Position numbers and translations under genes: made by a program. Positions 29,458-38,555 of a stretch of 64,000 bases of DNA are shown here, one piece after another (within the stretch, counting starts at the first letter, position 1; every line of letters begins with the position of its first letter). Origin of the DNA: an uncultured Collinsella sp. (GTDB lineage: Bacteria > Actinomycetota > Coriobacteriia > Coriobacteriales > Coriobacteriaceae); assembly GCA_900546775.1 (NCBI GenBank), contig UREM01000002.1, positions 1 to 64,000 on the forward strand. The letters are read 5' to 3'. Under the pieces are notes generated by a model that saw nothing but the letters and a program-made list of their open reading frames with translations, was not told the origin of the DNA and searched no databases.

Positions 29458-30174
29458 ATGGCAGACGCAGAGAGCAACCTCGTTCCCTCCGAAGCAGCCG
29501 ACCAGGTCGAGGTCGCGCTCGAGGCGCAGGCAGCAGCCGACGACGGCATCCTGTACCTCAACGAGTATCAGTACGAAAACGACCTCGTCACCGACTTTGC
29601 GCGCCTGGTCGCCTCGCCCAGGCGCCGTGGCTCCCTGTACGTCGCCGCCGTGATTGCCGCGCTCATCGGCATCGGCATGCTGGTGGCCGGCGGCAGCTGG
29701 ATCAAGTTCGGCGTCGTGCTGATCGTGTTCGGCGCCTTTTTGGCCTGGTGGAGCAAGAACCTGCACCACACGCTCGCCCGCGATTTTATCGATGCCGTCG
29801 AGGCCGACGAGTCCATGGGTGGCCGCTATCGCCGCGTCGCCGCCAACGAGGACGGCCTGATGGTCTGGGGCAAGAGCGGCAAGTCGCAGTTCTTCCCGTT
29901 TGACAAGCTCGACCACGTACTCGACGGCGAGCGCATCTTTGTGGCCATGTTCGCCGACCAGGGCGTGACGATCCCCAAGGACACCTTCGTCCGTGGCGAT
30001 GCCGAGCAGTTCGGTCCCTTCCTCAAGGCCCGCATCAACAAAAAACTCCGCATCGAGACCAAGAAGAAGAAAATGAAGGCCGAGAAGGCCGCCGCCGAGG
30101 CCAAGCAGGGCGACAAGCCCCAGGAGACCAAGGGCAAGCAGCGCAAGCAGAAGAAGAACAAGAAGAAGCACTAA
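29458..30174 (+). CDS. two-helix membrane protein with YcxB-like domain and Lys-rich tail
   Basis: This 238-residue protein has an acidic N-terminus, two membrane helices (about 59-78 and 81-100) and a cytosolic domain (about 120-200). The pattern ANEDGLMVWGKSG...FPFDKLDHV...TIPKDTF resembles YcxB-like C-terminal domains. The last 40 residues are almost all Lys, Glu, Ala and Gln, ending KKNKKKH, likely a nucleic-acid or membrane-surface contact. AGGAG precedes the ATG. It diverges from dnaX and is not clearly in an operon with the kinase that follows. Function is unknown. Confidence 0.7.
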   Translation: MADAESNLVPSEAADQVEVALEAQAAADDGILYLNEYQYENDLVTDFARLVASPRRRGSLYVAAVIAALIGIGMLVAGGSWIKFGVVLIVFGAFLAWWSKNLHHTLARDFIDAVEADESMGGRYRRVAANEDGLMVWGKSGKSQFFPFDKLDHVLDGERIFVAMFADQGVTIPKDTFVRGDAEQFGPFLKARINKKLRIETKKKKMKAEKAAAEAKQGDKPQETKGKQRKQKKNKKKH

Positions 30175-30229
30175 GGCCAAGCCAGACAGGCAGCCTCACA
30201 TCCCGTTATCCTCGCCATCCGCCCGAGCG

Positions 30230-30238
30230 TGCTACACT
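30230..30238 (+). promoter_or_regulatory. candidate extended -10 promoter
   Basis: TGCTACACT matches an extended -10 element (TGn plus TACACT). It lies about 80 nt before the first gene of the kinase/FHA/RodA cluster. No good -35 is visible, which is common for extended -10 promoters. Confidence 0.4.
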
Positions 30239-30318
30239 AGCAGCATCTATGCCACCGCGAACGGCTCGGCTCCGCGCCCGCCACTCGCAAACGAACTTTA
30301 AACGCACGAGGGTTGGCC

Positions 30319-32172
30319 ATGCCGCTTTTCTCGCAACATACCGCCCGGTTCTCGCCGGACGTTCCTTTGGAGGGCACCAGCTCTCGCGAGCTGCTCAAGC
30401 GGTACCAGCCGCTCGAGACACTTGCGACCGGCGGTTTTGGCTCCATCGAGATTTGCCGCGACACGCACCTGCGCCGCCGCGTCGCCATTAAGCGCATCCC
30501 CCTTATCAACGGCGCCGGCATGCCCGCCAGCGACATCATGGATGTCCTGCGCGAGGCGCACACTGCCGCCATGCTTCAACATCCCAATATCGTGCAGGTC
30601 ATCGACTTTACGCATGACACCGCCTATGCCTACCTGGTCATGGAGTATGTCGACGGTATGTCGCTGGCCGAGTTTTTGCATCGCGTGGACGGCCACTCGC
30701 TCACCTTTGACGAGGCCGCGGCCATTGCCGATGCCCTGGGCCAGGCGCTCACCTTCGCCCATAGCAATGGCGTACTCCACCTGGACATTAAGCCCGCCAA
30801 CGTGCTCATCGACCACTCGGGCAATGTAAAGCTCACCGACTTTGGCATGGCGCGACTGTCGTCCGCCGGTGGCTTTGGCGGCTCGCGCGGCGGCACCATC
30901 GGCTACATGCCGCCCGAACAGCTCGATATCGAGACCGGCACGGTCGACGAACGCGCCGATGTCTTTGCCCTTGCCTGCGTTATCTATGAGGGCTTGTGCG
31001 GCAGCGCTCCCTTTATGGCGGCCACGCCCGCCGACTCGCTCGACCGCATCATCGGCGGCGCCACCTATCCCAGCGAGCTGATACCACACTTTCCCCCGGG
31101 AGCCGAGGCCGCGCTCATGAGCGCGCTCTCCCCCATGCCGCAGGACCGCCCCAACAGCATCGAGGCATTTTGCGACCAACTCCTTGCCGGTCTGGGCAGC
31201 GTGCGCGAGGGCCGTCGCAGTCTGGAGCAAATGGTTGGCGAGCTTTCGGATGACGAGCAGGAGCTCGACGATATCGAGCCGTCGTACTACGAGGACGACG
31301 CCATCGAGGTCGACCCCGCGCTCGGCTGGGCGGGCACGCGCTGGAGCCATGCGCGCGACTACACCATGCACGCTATCTCGGCGCTAACGTGCGGCGCCTT
31401 TAGCTTTTTGCTGATGCAAACGGCCGGGGTCGCGGCGCTTCCCGGCCTGGTCATTGCGGCTATCGCGATCGGAGCGGCGGCTGGCCTGGCCCCCCAGATC
31501 GGCTCGGCCATCTCGGCTGTGGGCTTTTTGGTGCTCATGGCCAACGCCACCATGCAGGCGCAGGGCATCCTGTCGATGTTGCCCGTCGCGGTGATCTTTG
31601 CCGCCGCCATGTCCGGTTGGTGGATCGCCTGGGGTCGCACCGAGGCTGCCGCGAGCGCCGCGCTCACCTGTGCACTCGCGCTTGGCTGTCTGACTGGCAA
31701 TACCTTCCTGGCAGCTGGGGTCGCCGCCGGCGTCGCGTCATTTTGGCTCGGCCCGGCAAGCGCCGCCGCGGCAACGGGCATGGGCGTGCTTTTTGCCCGT
31801 CTGGCGACGGTCGCGCTTTCAGCCGGAGGCGTGCTGGGGCTCGGTAACGTTGCCGCAGCGCTGGAAGACCCGCTCCTTTGGGCTGCCTTTGTGCTGGTCG
31901 CGACAACTGCCGCAGCGTCATCTGCGCTGCTCAATGCCCATGCCAAGCGTGCCGACCAGGGCTCAAACCTTGCCGCAATCGCCGCCATCGCCGTCACCGG
32001 CATCGGCTGCGCAGCGGCATCCTGTCTTGCACACCATATGGAAATTGCCAGCCTTGCAGCCGCGGTCGCCGCCAAGGCGGCGGTTGCGGGAACCCTATCC
32101 TCTATAATCGTTGGGATATGCCTATATTTGCTCGGATACCAAAGAACCTATACGGAGAGTGATCTTTCGTGA
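30319..32172 (+). CDS. transmembrane Ser/Thr kinase, non-RD type
   Basis: This 617-residue protein has a Hanks kinase domain (about 28-290) with glycine loop TGGFGS, ATP-site Lys in VAIKRI (58), catalytic loop HLDIKPAN (154-161), DFGMA (174-178) and MPPEQ. The Arg of HRD is Leu, so it is a non-RD kinase that may not need activation-loop phosphorylation. The C-terminal 260 residues are Ala-rich membrane helices (about 350-610), with no PASTA or other sensor domain. I chose the ATG at 30319 with GAGG upstream. Its stop overlaps the GTG start of the FhaA-like gene, so they are coupled. Confidence 0.87.
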   Translation: MPLFSQHTARFSPDVPLEGTSSRELLKRYQPLETLATGGFGSIEICRDTHLRRRVAIKRIPLINGAGMPASDIMDVLREAHTAAMLQHPNIVQVIDFTHDTAYAYLVMEYVDGMSLAEFLHRVDGHSLTFDEAAAIADALGQALTFAHSNGVLHLDIKPANVLIDHSGNVKLTDFGMARLSSAGGFGGSRGGTIGYMPPEQLDIETGTVDERADVFALACVIYEGLCGSAPFMAATPADSLDRIIGGATYPSELIPHFPPGAEAALMSALSPMPQDRPNSIEAFCDQLLAGLGSVREGRRSLEQMVGELSDDEQELDDIEPSYYEDDAIEVDPALGWAGTRWSHARDYTMHAISALTCGAFSFLLMQTAGVAALPGLVIAAIAIGAAAGLAPQIGSAISAVGFLVLMANATMQAQGILSMLPVAVIFAAAMSGWWIAWGRTEAAASAALTCALALGCLTGNTFLAAGVAAGVASFWLGPASAAAATGMGVLFARLATVALSAGGVLGLGNVAAALEDPLLWAAFVLVATTAAASSALLNAHAKRADQGSNLAAIAAIAVTGIGCAAASCLAHHMEIASLAAAVAAKAAVAGTLSSIIVGICLYLLGYQRTYTESDLS

Positions 32173-33182
32173 ACTTCCTGAACATCTTCGAGGACCACGT
32201 GGCCGGCATCTTCGGTGCCACCCGTGCCCCGTTCTCCTTTAAGAAGCTTGCCAAGCAGGCCGCTCGCGACATGGAGGATCAGACTCTGGTGATCAACGGC
32301 GTCAACACGGCGCCGGCACTCTATACCATCCTGATCGCCGCCGACGACGATCCCATGCTCGCCCCGTTCTACCCCGAGCTTTCGCGCGAGGTCCGCGAGT
32401 TTGTGAAAGCGCAGGCCGAAAAGCGCCGCTATGTCTTTGTCGGCGAGCCCCTCGTGCGCTTTATGATCGATCCGCAGCTGCGCGCCGGCAAGTTCTCGGT
32501 CTTTGCCGAGAACGTCGATGCCCCCACGCTCGGCCGCCTGTACGAAGAAGAGCGCGCCTATCAAAACGGCCTGGGCCAGAACAACTCCGCGGCAAGCCGT
32601 GCCGCCAGCGCCCCGCGCGCCGGCCAGCAGCAGTTTGCTGCCCCGCAGCAGCAGCGCCCCGCTGCCATGCCCCAGCAGCAGCCGACGCCTCGCGCCGCCG
32701 CTCCCGACCCGCTTGCCGTGGCAGACCCCTTCGCGCCTAGCGTCCCCGACCCCGCCGCCGCACCCATCCCGGTGCCGCAGACCGTCTCGCGCGACGCGCT
32801 TGCCGGCATGGGCGGAGCCGCCGCGACCGGTGCCGCCGTGGGCCTAGGCGCCGCAGCCGGCATCGCCTCCAACATGGCGAGCACTCGCGCCCCGCAGCGC
32901 CCGCTCGCCCAGCTCGTCGACGTCGTGAGCGGCGAGAGCCATAGCATCACCTCCGCACAGGTAACCATCGGTCGCGAGCGCTCAGTTTCCGACATTGCCC
33001 TGCGCGACCCCAACGTGTCGCGCCGCCACGCCCAGCTCACCTTTACGGGCTCGGATTGGTCGATCGAGGACCTCAATTCCACCAACGGCACACTCGTCAA
33101 CAACCGCCGCATTACGCGCTGCCCGCTGCGCAACGGCGATCTGCTGACGTTTGGCCTGAGCACCTTTGAATTTAGGGGATAG
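32169..33182 (+). CDS. FhaA-like protein (DUF3662 plus FHA)
   Basis: This 337-residue protein has an N-terminal DUF3662 domain (about 1-115), a Pro/Gln/Ala-rich linker (about 138-240) and a C-terminal FHA domain (250-337) with TIGRERSVSDI, SRRHAQL and DLNSTNGTLV. In mycobacteria FhaA binds phosphorylated partners of the cell-wall kinases and regulates peptidoglycan synthesis. The start is a GTG overlapping the kinase stop, with GGAGAG upstream. It is followed by the FhaB-like gene after 6 nt, the usual actinobacterial order. Confidence 0.92.
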   Translation: MNFLNIFEDHVAGIFGATRAPFSFKKLAKQAARDMEDQTLVINGVNTAPALYTILIAADDDPMLAPFYPELSREVREFVKAQAEKRRYVFVGEPLVRFMIDPQLRAGKFSVFAENVDAPTLGRLYEEERAYQNGLGQNNSAASRAASAPRAGQQQFAAPQQQRPAAMPQQQPTPRAAAPDPLAVADPFAPSVPDPAAAPIPVPQTVSRDALAGMGGAAATGAAVGLGAAAGIASNMASTRAPQRPLAQLVDVVSGESHSITSAQVTIGRERSVSDIALRDPNVSRRHAQLTFTGSDWSIEDLNSTNGTLVNNRRITRCPLRNGDLLTFGLSTFEFRG

Positions 33183-33188
33183 TCGCTT

Positions 33189-33605
33189 ATGAACATCGAT
33201 ATCGTCCTTTTTGCAGGCCGCATCGTCCTGGTCGCCCTGCTCTATATCTTCCTGTTCGCCGTCATGAAGACCGGCGTGGGGCTTGTGCGCGGACAGCGCC
33301 GCGACTCGGCTATCTGGACGATCGATGTGGACAAGGGTCCGCGCGGTATCCGCGGCATCCACGTAGACATGCTCGGCCCCGTCATCGTCGGTCGCTCGCC
33401 GTCTTCGGACATCTGCATCAACGAACCATTCGTCTCGGCCTCGCATGCGCGCTTTTCGCTGCAGGGCCCGGCGCTCATCATCGAGGACCTCAACTCGCTT
33501 AACGGCACGCTCGTCAACGGCCGCCAGCTTGTGGAGCCCGCAACGCTGCGCGAGGGCGACGAAGTCCAGATTGGCGATGTGGTCATGAAGGTGAACCGTC
33601 GATGA
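33189..33605 (+). CDS. FhaB-like membrane FHA protein
   Basis: This 138-residue protein has one N-terminal membrane helix (about 5-30) and a cytosolic FHA domain (about 60-138) with VGRSPSSDI, SASHARF and DLNSLNGTLVNGR. It matches mycobacterial FhaB/FipA, which links kinase signalling to cell division. Its stop overlaps the phosphatase start as ATGA. Its position between FhaA-like and PstP-like genes supports the call. Confidence 0.92.
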   Translation: MNIDIVLFAGRIVLVALLYIFLFAVMKTGVGLVRGQRRDSAIWTIDVDKGPRGIRGIHVDMLGPVIVGRSPSSDICINEPFVSASHARFSLQGPALIIEDLNSLNGTLVNGRQLVEPATLREGDEVQIGDVVMKVNRR

Positions 33606-35536
33606 TCGACGAGGAGAACAAGTCCGCGACTATGACCGAGGCACCGGCTGCCGCCACAGCTGCGCCGGCCCACGCCGCTCCGGCGGGCTCCGCACCCGTG
33701 GAACCCGAGGACACCGTGTTCTCCCTGCCTCTTTCGCATGTAACGCATGATATTTCGGATCTCGCCGATAACGAGGACGAAGAGGATGCCGTAGCGGCGC
33801 CCATCGGCGCACATGCTGCGGACCAGCCCACAGCGCCCGAAGCAACCTCGGCGCCGGCTCACTTTGCAGAGCCCGTCGCCGCGGCAATCAACGAGAGCGC
33901 TGCGGTGTTTGCGGCACCCGAGCCCGCCGCGCCGGCGTTTCCCATAGCCCCGGCATCCGAGGTTGCGCCCGCGTCTACGCCGGCGCCCGAGGCGGGGCCA
34001 TCCCCCGAGGACGGCCCTGCACCCACGGCCCCGCAGCCTGCGCCCGCAAGCGAGTCCGATGCCGTGACCGAGCCCGCCGCCCAGTCGCAAAGCACGCCCG
34101 CGCCGTCGCACTTTGCGACGCCCGAGCCTATAGACGTCAGCCCGCAAGACGACGAGTCGACCGCCTGCGCGTCCGAAGAGCCCGGCTCCCCGGACACCGA
34201 CGATTCCGAATCAAACGCCGAGACCGACACCGTCTCTCCCGGTGACACAGCCGAGATCGACGTTGCCGCCGTTGAGGCCAAGCTCAAAGACCCCGGCTCG
34301 ACCATGAGCTTTGAGCCCCTGACCGAGGAGCGCATCGAGACCGACTCGACCTATGATGCCGGCACCACCACGCAACTCATGTGGGGCGCCCGCTCCGACG
34401 TTGGCTGTGTGCGCCCGCACAATGAGGATTCCTACCTGGTGCAGTCGCCGCTCTTTTGCGTATGCGACGGCATGGGTGGTCACGCCGCCGGCGAGGTAGC
34501 CTCTTCCATCGCCGTCGAGACTATTGCCAAGACGGCCCCGCAGTCCGCCGACGCAGCACGCCTGGCCGCAGCCGTCGAGGCAGCCAACGCCGCCGTAATC
34601 GAGGCGGCCCTGAACGGCCTGGGCAAGCCTGGCATGGGCTGCACAGCCACTTGCGCCTATATCGAAAACGACACGCTCGCCATCGCCCACGTGGGTGACT
34701 CTCGCGCCTACCTCCTCCACGAGGGCACGCTCATCCGCGTGACCCGCGACCACTCCTACGTGGAGGAGCTCGTGGACGCCGGCGAGATTACGGCAGACGA
34801 GGCTCGCGTCCACCCCAACCGCTCGGTCATCACCCGTGCGCTGGGCTCGGACCCCGCCATGTATGCCGACCACTTCACTCTGCATATCGAGGAAGGCGAC
34901 CGCCTGATCCTGTGCTCCGACGGCCTTTCGAGCATGATTCCCGATAGCGATATCGAGAACATCGCCACGCAGTCCTCAACCGCGCAAATCTGCGTCGACA
35001 ATCTAGTGGACGCGGCGCTTGCCGCCGGCGGCCACGACAACGTGACCGTAGTAGTCGTTGACCTGGTTGACGATGGCGTTATGCGCGAGGCGCAGCGCGT
35101 GCGTCGCCGCAACATTACTATCGCCGCCATCCTGGCCCTCGTCTTTGTGCTGGCAGCTGGCATCTGGGCCTACACGGGTGTCACCGGCTCGTACTACCTG
35201 GGTACCTACCAGGGCAATGTCGCCGTCTGGCGCGGCCTGCCCGGCAAGCCGCTCGGACTCAAGCTCCACTGGCTCGAGAGCGAAACCAGCATTAAGCTGT
35301 CCGACCTGCCCGAAGACACGCAAAACCGCCTCAAGGCGGGCATTCCGCAAACAAGTGTCGACGATGCGCAGGACACGATATCCAAGTACCGCCACCAGAT
35401 CGACGAGGAGCAGACCCGCCAGGTGATCGACGCGCAAACGATTCGCGACAACACCAATCAGGGATCGACCTCCGAATCAGATTCCGAGAAAACCGCCGAA
35501 CAGTCCGCCGAGGCCGAAGCCTCCGATAAGAATTAG
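33602..35536 (+). CDS. PP2C-type Ser/Thr phosphatase, PstP-like, with long disordered N-terminus
   Basis: This 644-residue membrane phosphatase reverses Ser/Thr phosphorylation. The PP2C domain (about 259-495) has metal and catalytic motifs SDVGCVRPHNEDS, CDGMGGHAAG, HVGDSRAYL, LCSDGLSSM and GGHDNVT. One membrane helix follows (about 507-527) with an extracytoplasmic tail of about 115 residues. Unusually, 255 residues of Ala/Pro/Glu/Asp-rich disordered sequence precede the catalytic domain; PstP proteins normally start near it. The ATG overlaps the FhaB stop and has AAGGTG upstream, so the long form is well supported. Confidence 0.92.
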   Translation: MIDEENKSATMTEAPAAATAAPAHAAPAGSAPVEPEDTVFSLPLSHVTHDISDLADNEDEEDAVAAPIGAHAADQPTAPEATSAPAHFAEPVAAAINESAAVFAAPEPAAPAFPIAPASEVAPASTPAPEAGPSPEDGPAPTAPQPAPASESDAVTEPAAQSQSTPAPSHFATPEPIDVSPQDDESTACASEEPGSPDTDDSESNAETDTVSPGDTAEIDVAAVEAKLKDPGSTMSFEPLTEERIETDSTYDAGTTTQLMWGARSDVGCVRPHNEDSYLVQSPLFCVCDGMGGHAAGEVASSIAVETIAKTAPQSADAARLAAAVEAANAAVIEAALNGLGKPGMGCTATCAYIENDTLAIAHVGDSRAYLLHEGTLIRVTRDHSYVEELVDAGEITADEARVHPNRSVITRALGSDPAMYADHFTLHIEEGDRLILCSDGLSSMIPDSDIENIATQSSTAQICVDNLVDAALAAGGHDNVTVVVVDLVDDGVMREAQRVRRRNITIAAILALVFVLAAGIWAYTGVTGSYYLGTYQGNVAVWRGLPGKPLGLKLHWLESETSIKLSDLPEDTQNRLKAGIPQTSVDDAQDTISKYRHQIDEEQTRQVIDAQTIRDNTNQGSTSESDSEKTAEQSAEAEASDKN

Positions 35537-35552
35537 AAAGGGAGTGCCGCTT

Positions 35553-38423
35553 ATGAGTCGCCGCAACACCGAGCTGCTCTTGCTCATCGCCTCGGCGTTC
35601 CCCGTCATCCTGCTGTATGCGATGTACGTGCTCACCGCGGGCGCTGCCATCTCCTTTGAGACGCTCGCCGTACCGATCGGCCTCTTTGCCGCCTTTGCCG
35701 CGGCCCACATTGCCGTGCGCATCTTGGCGCCCGGTGCCGACCCCGCCATCCTGCCCATTGTCTTTGTGCTTTCGGGCATCGGCATCACGTTCGTGACGCG
35801 TCTCGCCCCCGCTCTCGCCATCTCACAGCTCATCATCCTGTTTGTCTCGGTGGCCCTGATGGTGGGAACGCTCGCGTTGGTTAAGAACCTCGACGTAGTC
35901 ATGCGCTACAAGTACACCTTTGGCATTATCGGCATCATTCTGTTGATGCTGCCTATCTTTATCGGCACCACGATCTCGGGCTCCAAGCTGTGGATTCGCA
36001 TCGCGGGCTTTACCATCCAGCCCGGCGAGTTCGCCAAGGTCTTTATCGTGCTGTTCCTGGCCGGGTACCTGGCCGAGAACCGCGAGCTGCTCTCCATCTC
36101 CAACCGCAAGATCCTGGGCTTTAAGATCCCTCGCCTGCGACTGCTGCTGCCGCTGTTTGCCGTGTGGGGTGTGTGCCTGCTCGTCGTCGTCTTCGAACGC
36201 GATCTGGGTTCGGCCGTGCTGTTCTACACCATCTTCTTGCTGATGCTCTACGTTGCCACGGGACGATTCTCGTATGTCGTTATCGGCCTTGCGCTCTTAG
36301 CCGTTGGAGCCGTGGGCGCCTACAAGTTCCTGTCTCACGTTCAGGTGCGTTTCCAGGTTTGGGTCGATCCGTTTAAGGACGCCCAGGGCCAGGGCTACCA
36401 GATCGTCCAGTCGCTCTTCTCGCTTGCCGATGGCGGTCTGGTCGGTGTTGGTATCGGCAACGGCATGGCCAACAACATCCCTGTCGTCGAGTCCGACTTT
36501 ATCTTCTCGGCCATCGGCGAGGAGATGGGCCTTTTGGGCGGCGGCGCCGTGCTCATCCTGTTTATGCTCTTTGCCGTTCGCGGCCTCACCACGGCTGCCC
36601 GCGCTAAATCCGACCTCGCCGCCTTTAGTGCCACGGGCCTTACGGCCGCCATCAGCTTCCAGGCCTTTTTAATCGTGGGCGGCGTTACCCGCCTGATCCC
36701 GCTGACCGGCGTCACCCTACCCTTTATGAGCCAGGGCGGTTCCTCGCTGCTGGCAAGCTTTATCATCGTCGCGCTCCTGCTGCGCGCCGGTGACGAAGCG
36801 ACCGGACGCGAGGCCGAGCTTACTGGCACCGGCACCATGACCGCCATCACCGATGATCAGGTCGCATCCGCCGCCGCCCCGACGGGCACGCGCTTTGCCA
36901 CCTCGTCTTCCTACGGCAGCGGCAGCCATTCCGTCGGCTCGCGCATGCGCCGTCGCCTGCTCGACACGCCTGAATCCGGTGTGCTCGGCCGTGTTGCGCT
37001 CGCCAACCGTCTAACCCGTGCGGTGCTCGCCTTTACGGCGCTGTTCGCCATCCTTATCGGCAACCTCACCTATGTCCAGGTCATCAAGGCCAAGGACTAT
37101 CAGGACATGCCGACCAACAACCACACCATCGCCCGCTCCAAGTACATCCAGCGCGGTTCCATCATCACGTCCGACGGCGTGACGCTGGCCGAGTCGCTGC
37201 AGCAGGAGGACGGCACCTACGTACGCTCCTACCCCAACGGTAACCTGGCAGCGCACGTGGTTGGCTACGTGAGCCAGCAGTATGGCACCACCGCCATCGA
37301 GAGCGTCATGAACGACACGCTCACCGGTTCTAAGGACTACTCCAGCTGGAACAACGCCATCGCGTCGCTCGCGGGCCAGACCCAGCCGGGCAACACCGCC
37401 AAGCTCACCATCGACTCGCGCATCCAGACGGCGGCCGAGCAGGCACTCAAGGGCTTTAAGGGCGCTGTAGTGGTCATCGACCCGCGTACCGGCGCGGTGC
37501 TCGCATGTGCCAGCTCGCCCACCTACGACAACACCAACATCGACGCCCTACTGCAGGCTGGCGGCGGCGAGGACGGCTCTATGTACAATCGCGCCATGGA
37601 CGCGCTGTACACGCCGGGCTCCACGTTTAAGGTCGTTACGCTTTCCGCGGCACTCGAGACCGGCACCGCCAGCCTTACCAGCACCTACCAGGCGCCCGGC
37701 TCCATGGACATCGGCAACGCACCGGTCACCAACTATGCCAACGAGAGCTACGGCACCATCAGCCTGCAGCAGGCCTTTGCCGTGTCCTCCAACGTCGTCT
37801 TTGGCCAGGTGGCAAACGAAGTTGGCGCAAACACGCTCGTGCAGTTTGCCAACGCCTTTGGCTACGGCCAAAAGCTCGGCCAGGACCTGACCTCCGCGGC
37901 CTCCATCATGGCAGACCCGTCGCTCATGACCGAGTGGGAGACCGCTTGGGCCGGCGCCGGCCAGCCTGTCGGCATGGACCACACGCCCGGCCCGCAGACC
38001 ACCGTCATGCAAAACGCCGTGATTGCCGCCGCCATCGCTAACAGTGGCGTGGTCATGGACCCGTACTTTGTAGCCCAGGTACTCGCCCCGGACGGAACTG
38101 TGGTCAAGACCACGCAGTCCCGCTCGCTGGGTCAGGCCGTCAGCTCCGCCACGGCCGACCAGGTCAAGCAGGCCATGCTCGCCGTCGTCCAGTCCGGTAC
38201 CGGCACCGATGCCCAGGTCCCCGGCGTCAAGGTCGCCGGCAAGACCGGCTCGGCCGAGACCGGCGGCACCAACGTCAACTCGATGTTCGTTGGCTTTGCA
38301 CCTTACGATTCACCCACGGTCGCCATCTCGGTGGCCTTGGAGGATTACGACAAACACGACGTCAAGGCGGCCAAGATTGCCGGCATCGTCCTGACCGCGG
38401 CGCTCGCCGCACAGGGAGCGTGA
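35553..38423 (+). CDS. RodA/FtsW-class II PBP fusion (peptidoglycan polymerase and transpeptidase)
   Basis: This 956-residue protein joins two enzymes. Residues 1-412 are a SEDS glycosyltransferase with about 10 helices, FERDLGSA (214-221) and the signature RLIPLTGVTLPFMSQGGSS (380-398). After a Ser/Thr/Gly linker (412-470) and a membrane helix (about 490-508), residues 510-956 form a class II PBP with catalytic Ser690 in PGSTFK, SSN at 745-747 and KTG at 897-899. In most actinobacteria rodA and pbpA are separate adjacent genes. The frame is continuous, with no internal stop. I chose the ATG at 35553 with GGGAG 8 nt upstream. PknB follows. Confidence 0.95.
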   Translation: MSRRNTELLLLIASAFPVILLYAMYVLTAGAAISFETLAVPIGLFAAFAAAHIAVRILAPGADPAILPIVFVLSGIGITFVTRLAPALAISQLIILFVSVALMVGTLALVKNLDVVMRYKYTFGIIGIILLMLPIFIGTTISGSKLWIRIAGFTIQPGEFAKVFIVLFLAGYLAENRELLSISNRKILGFKIPRLRLLLPLFAVWGVCLLVVVFERDLGSAVLFYTIFLLMLYVATGRFSYVVIGLALLAVGAVGAYKFLSHVQVRFQVWVDPFKDAQGQGYQIVQSLFSLADGGLVGVGIGNGMANNIPVVESDFIFSAIGEEMGLLGGGAVLILFMLFAVRGLTTAARAKSDLAAFSATGLTAAISFQAFLIVGGVTRLIPLTGVTLPFMSQGGSSLLASFIIVALLLRAGDEATGREAELTGTGTMTAITDDQVASAAAPTGTRFATSSSYGSGSHSVGSRMRRRLLDTPESGVLGRVALANRLTRAVLAFTALFAILIGNLTYVQVIKAKDYQDMPTNNHTIARSKYIQRGSIITSDGVTLAESLQQEDGTYVRSYPNGNLAAHVVGYVSQQYGTTAIESVMNDTLTGSKDYSSWNNAIASLAGQTQPGNTAKLTIDSRIQTAAEQALKGFKGAVVVIDPRTGAVLACASSPTYDNTNIDALLQAGGGEDGSMYNRAMDALYTPGSTFKVVTLSAALETGTASLTSTYQAPGSMDIGNAPVTNYANESYGTISLQQAFAVSSNVVFGQVANEVGANTLVQFANAFGYGQKLGQDLTSAASIMADPSLMTEWETAWAGAGQPVGMDHTPGPQTTVMQNAVIAAAIANSGVVMDPYFVAQVLAPDGTVVKTTQSRSLGQAVSSATADQVKQAMLAVVQSGTGTDAQVPGVKVAGKTGSAETGGTNVNSMFVGFAPYDSPTVAISVALEDYDKHDVKAAKIAGIVLTAALAAQGA

Positions 38424-38555
38424 TGCCCATGATTGAATCGGACACCCGAGGCGCGCCGCGGCCGAAGAGTTAGCGGCAACGCGCCACACGGCCCCAGCGG
38501 CCACATCGTAGGTACTACACACATCGTTGAGCGAATAGTTATGTTAGGAGCAGGA

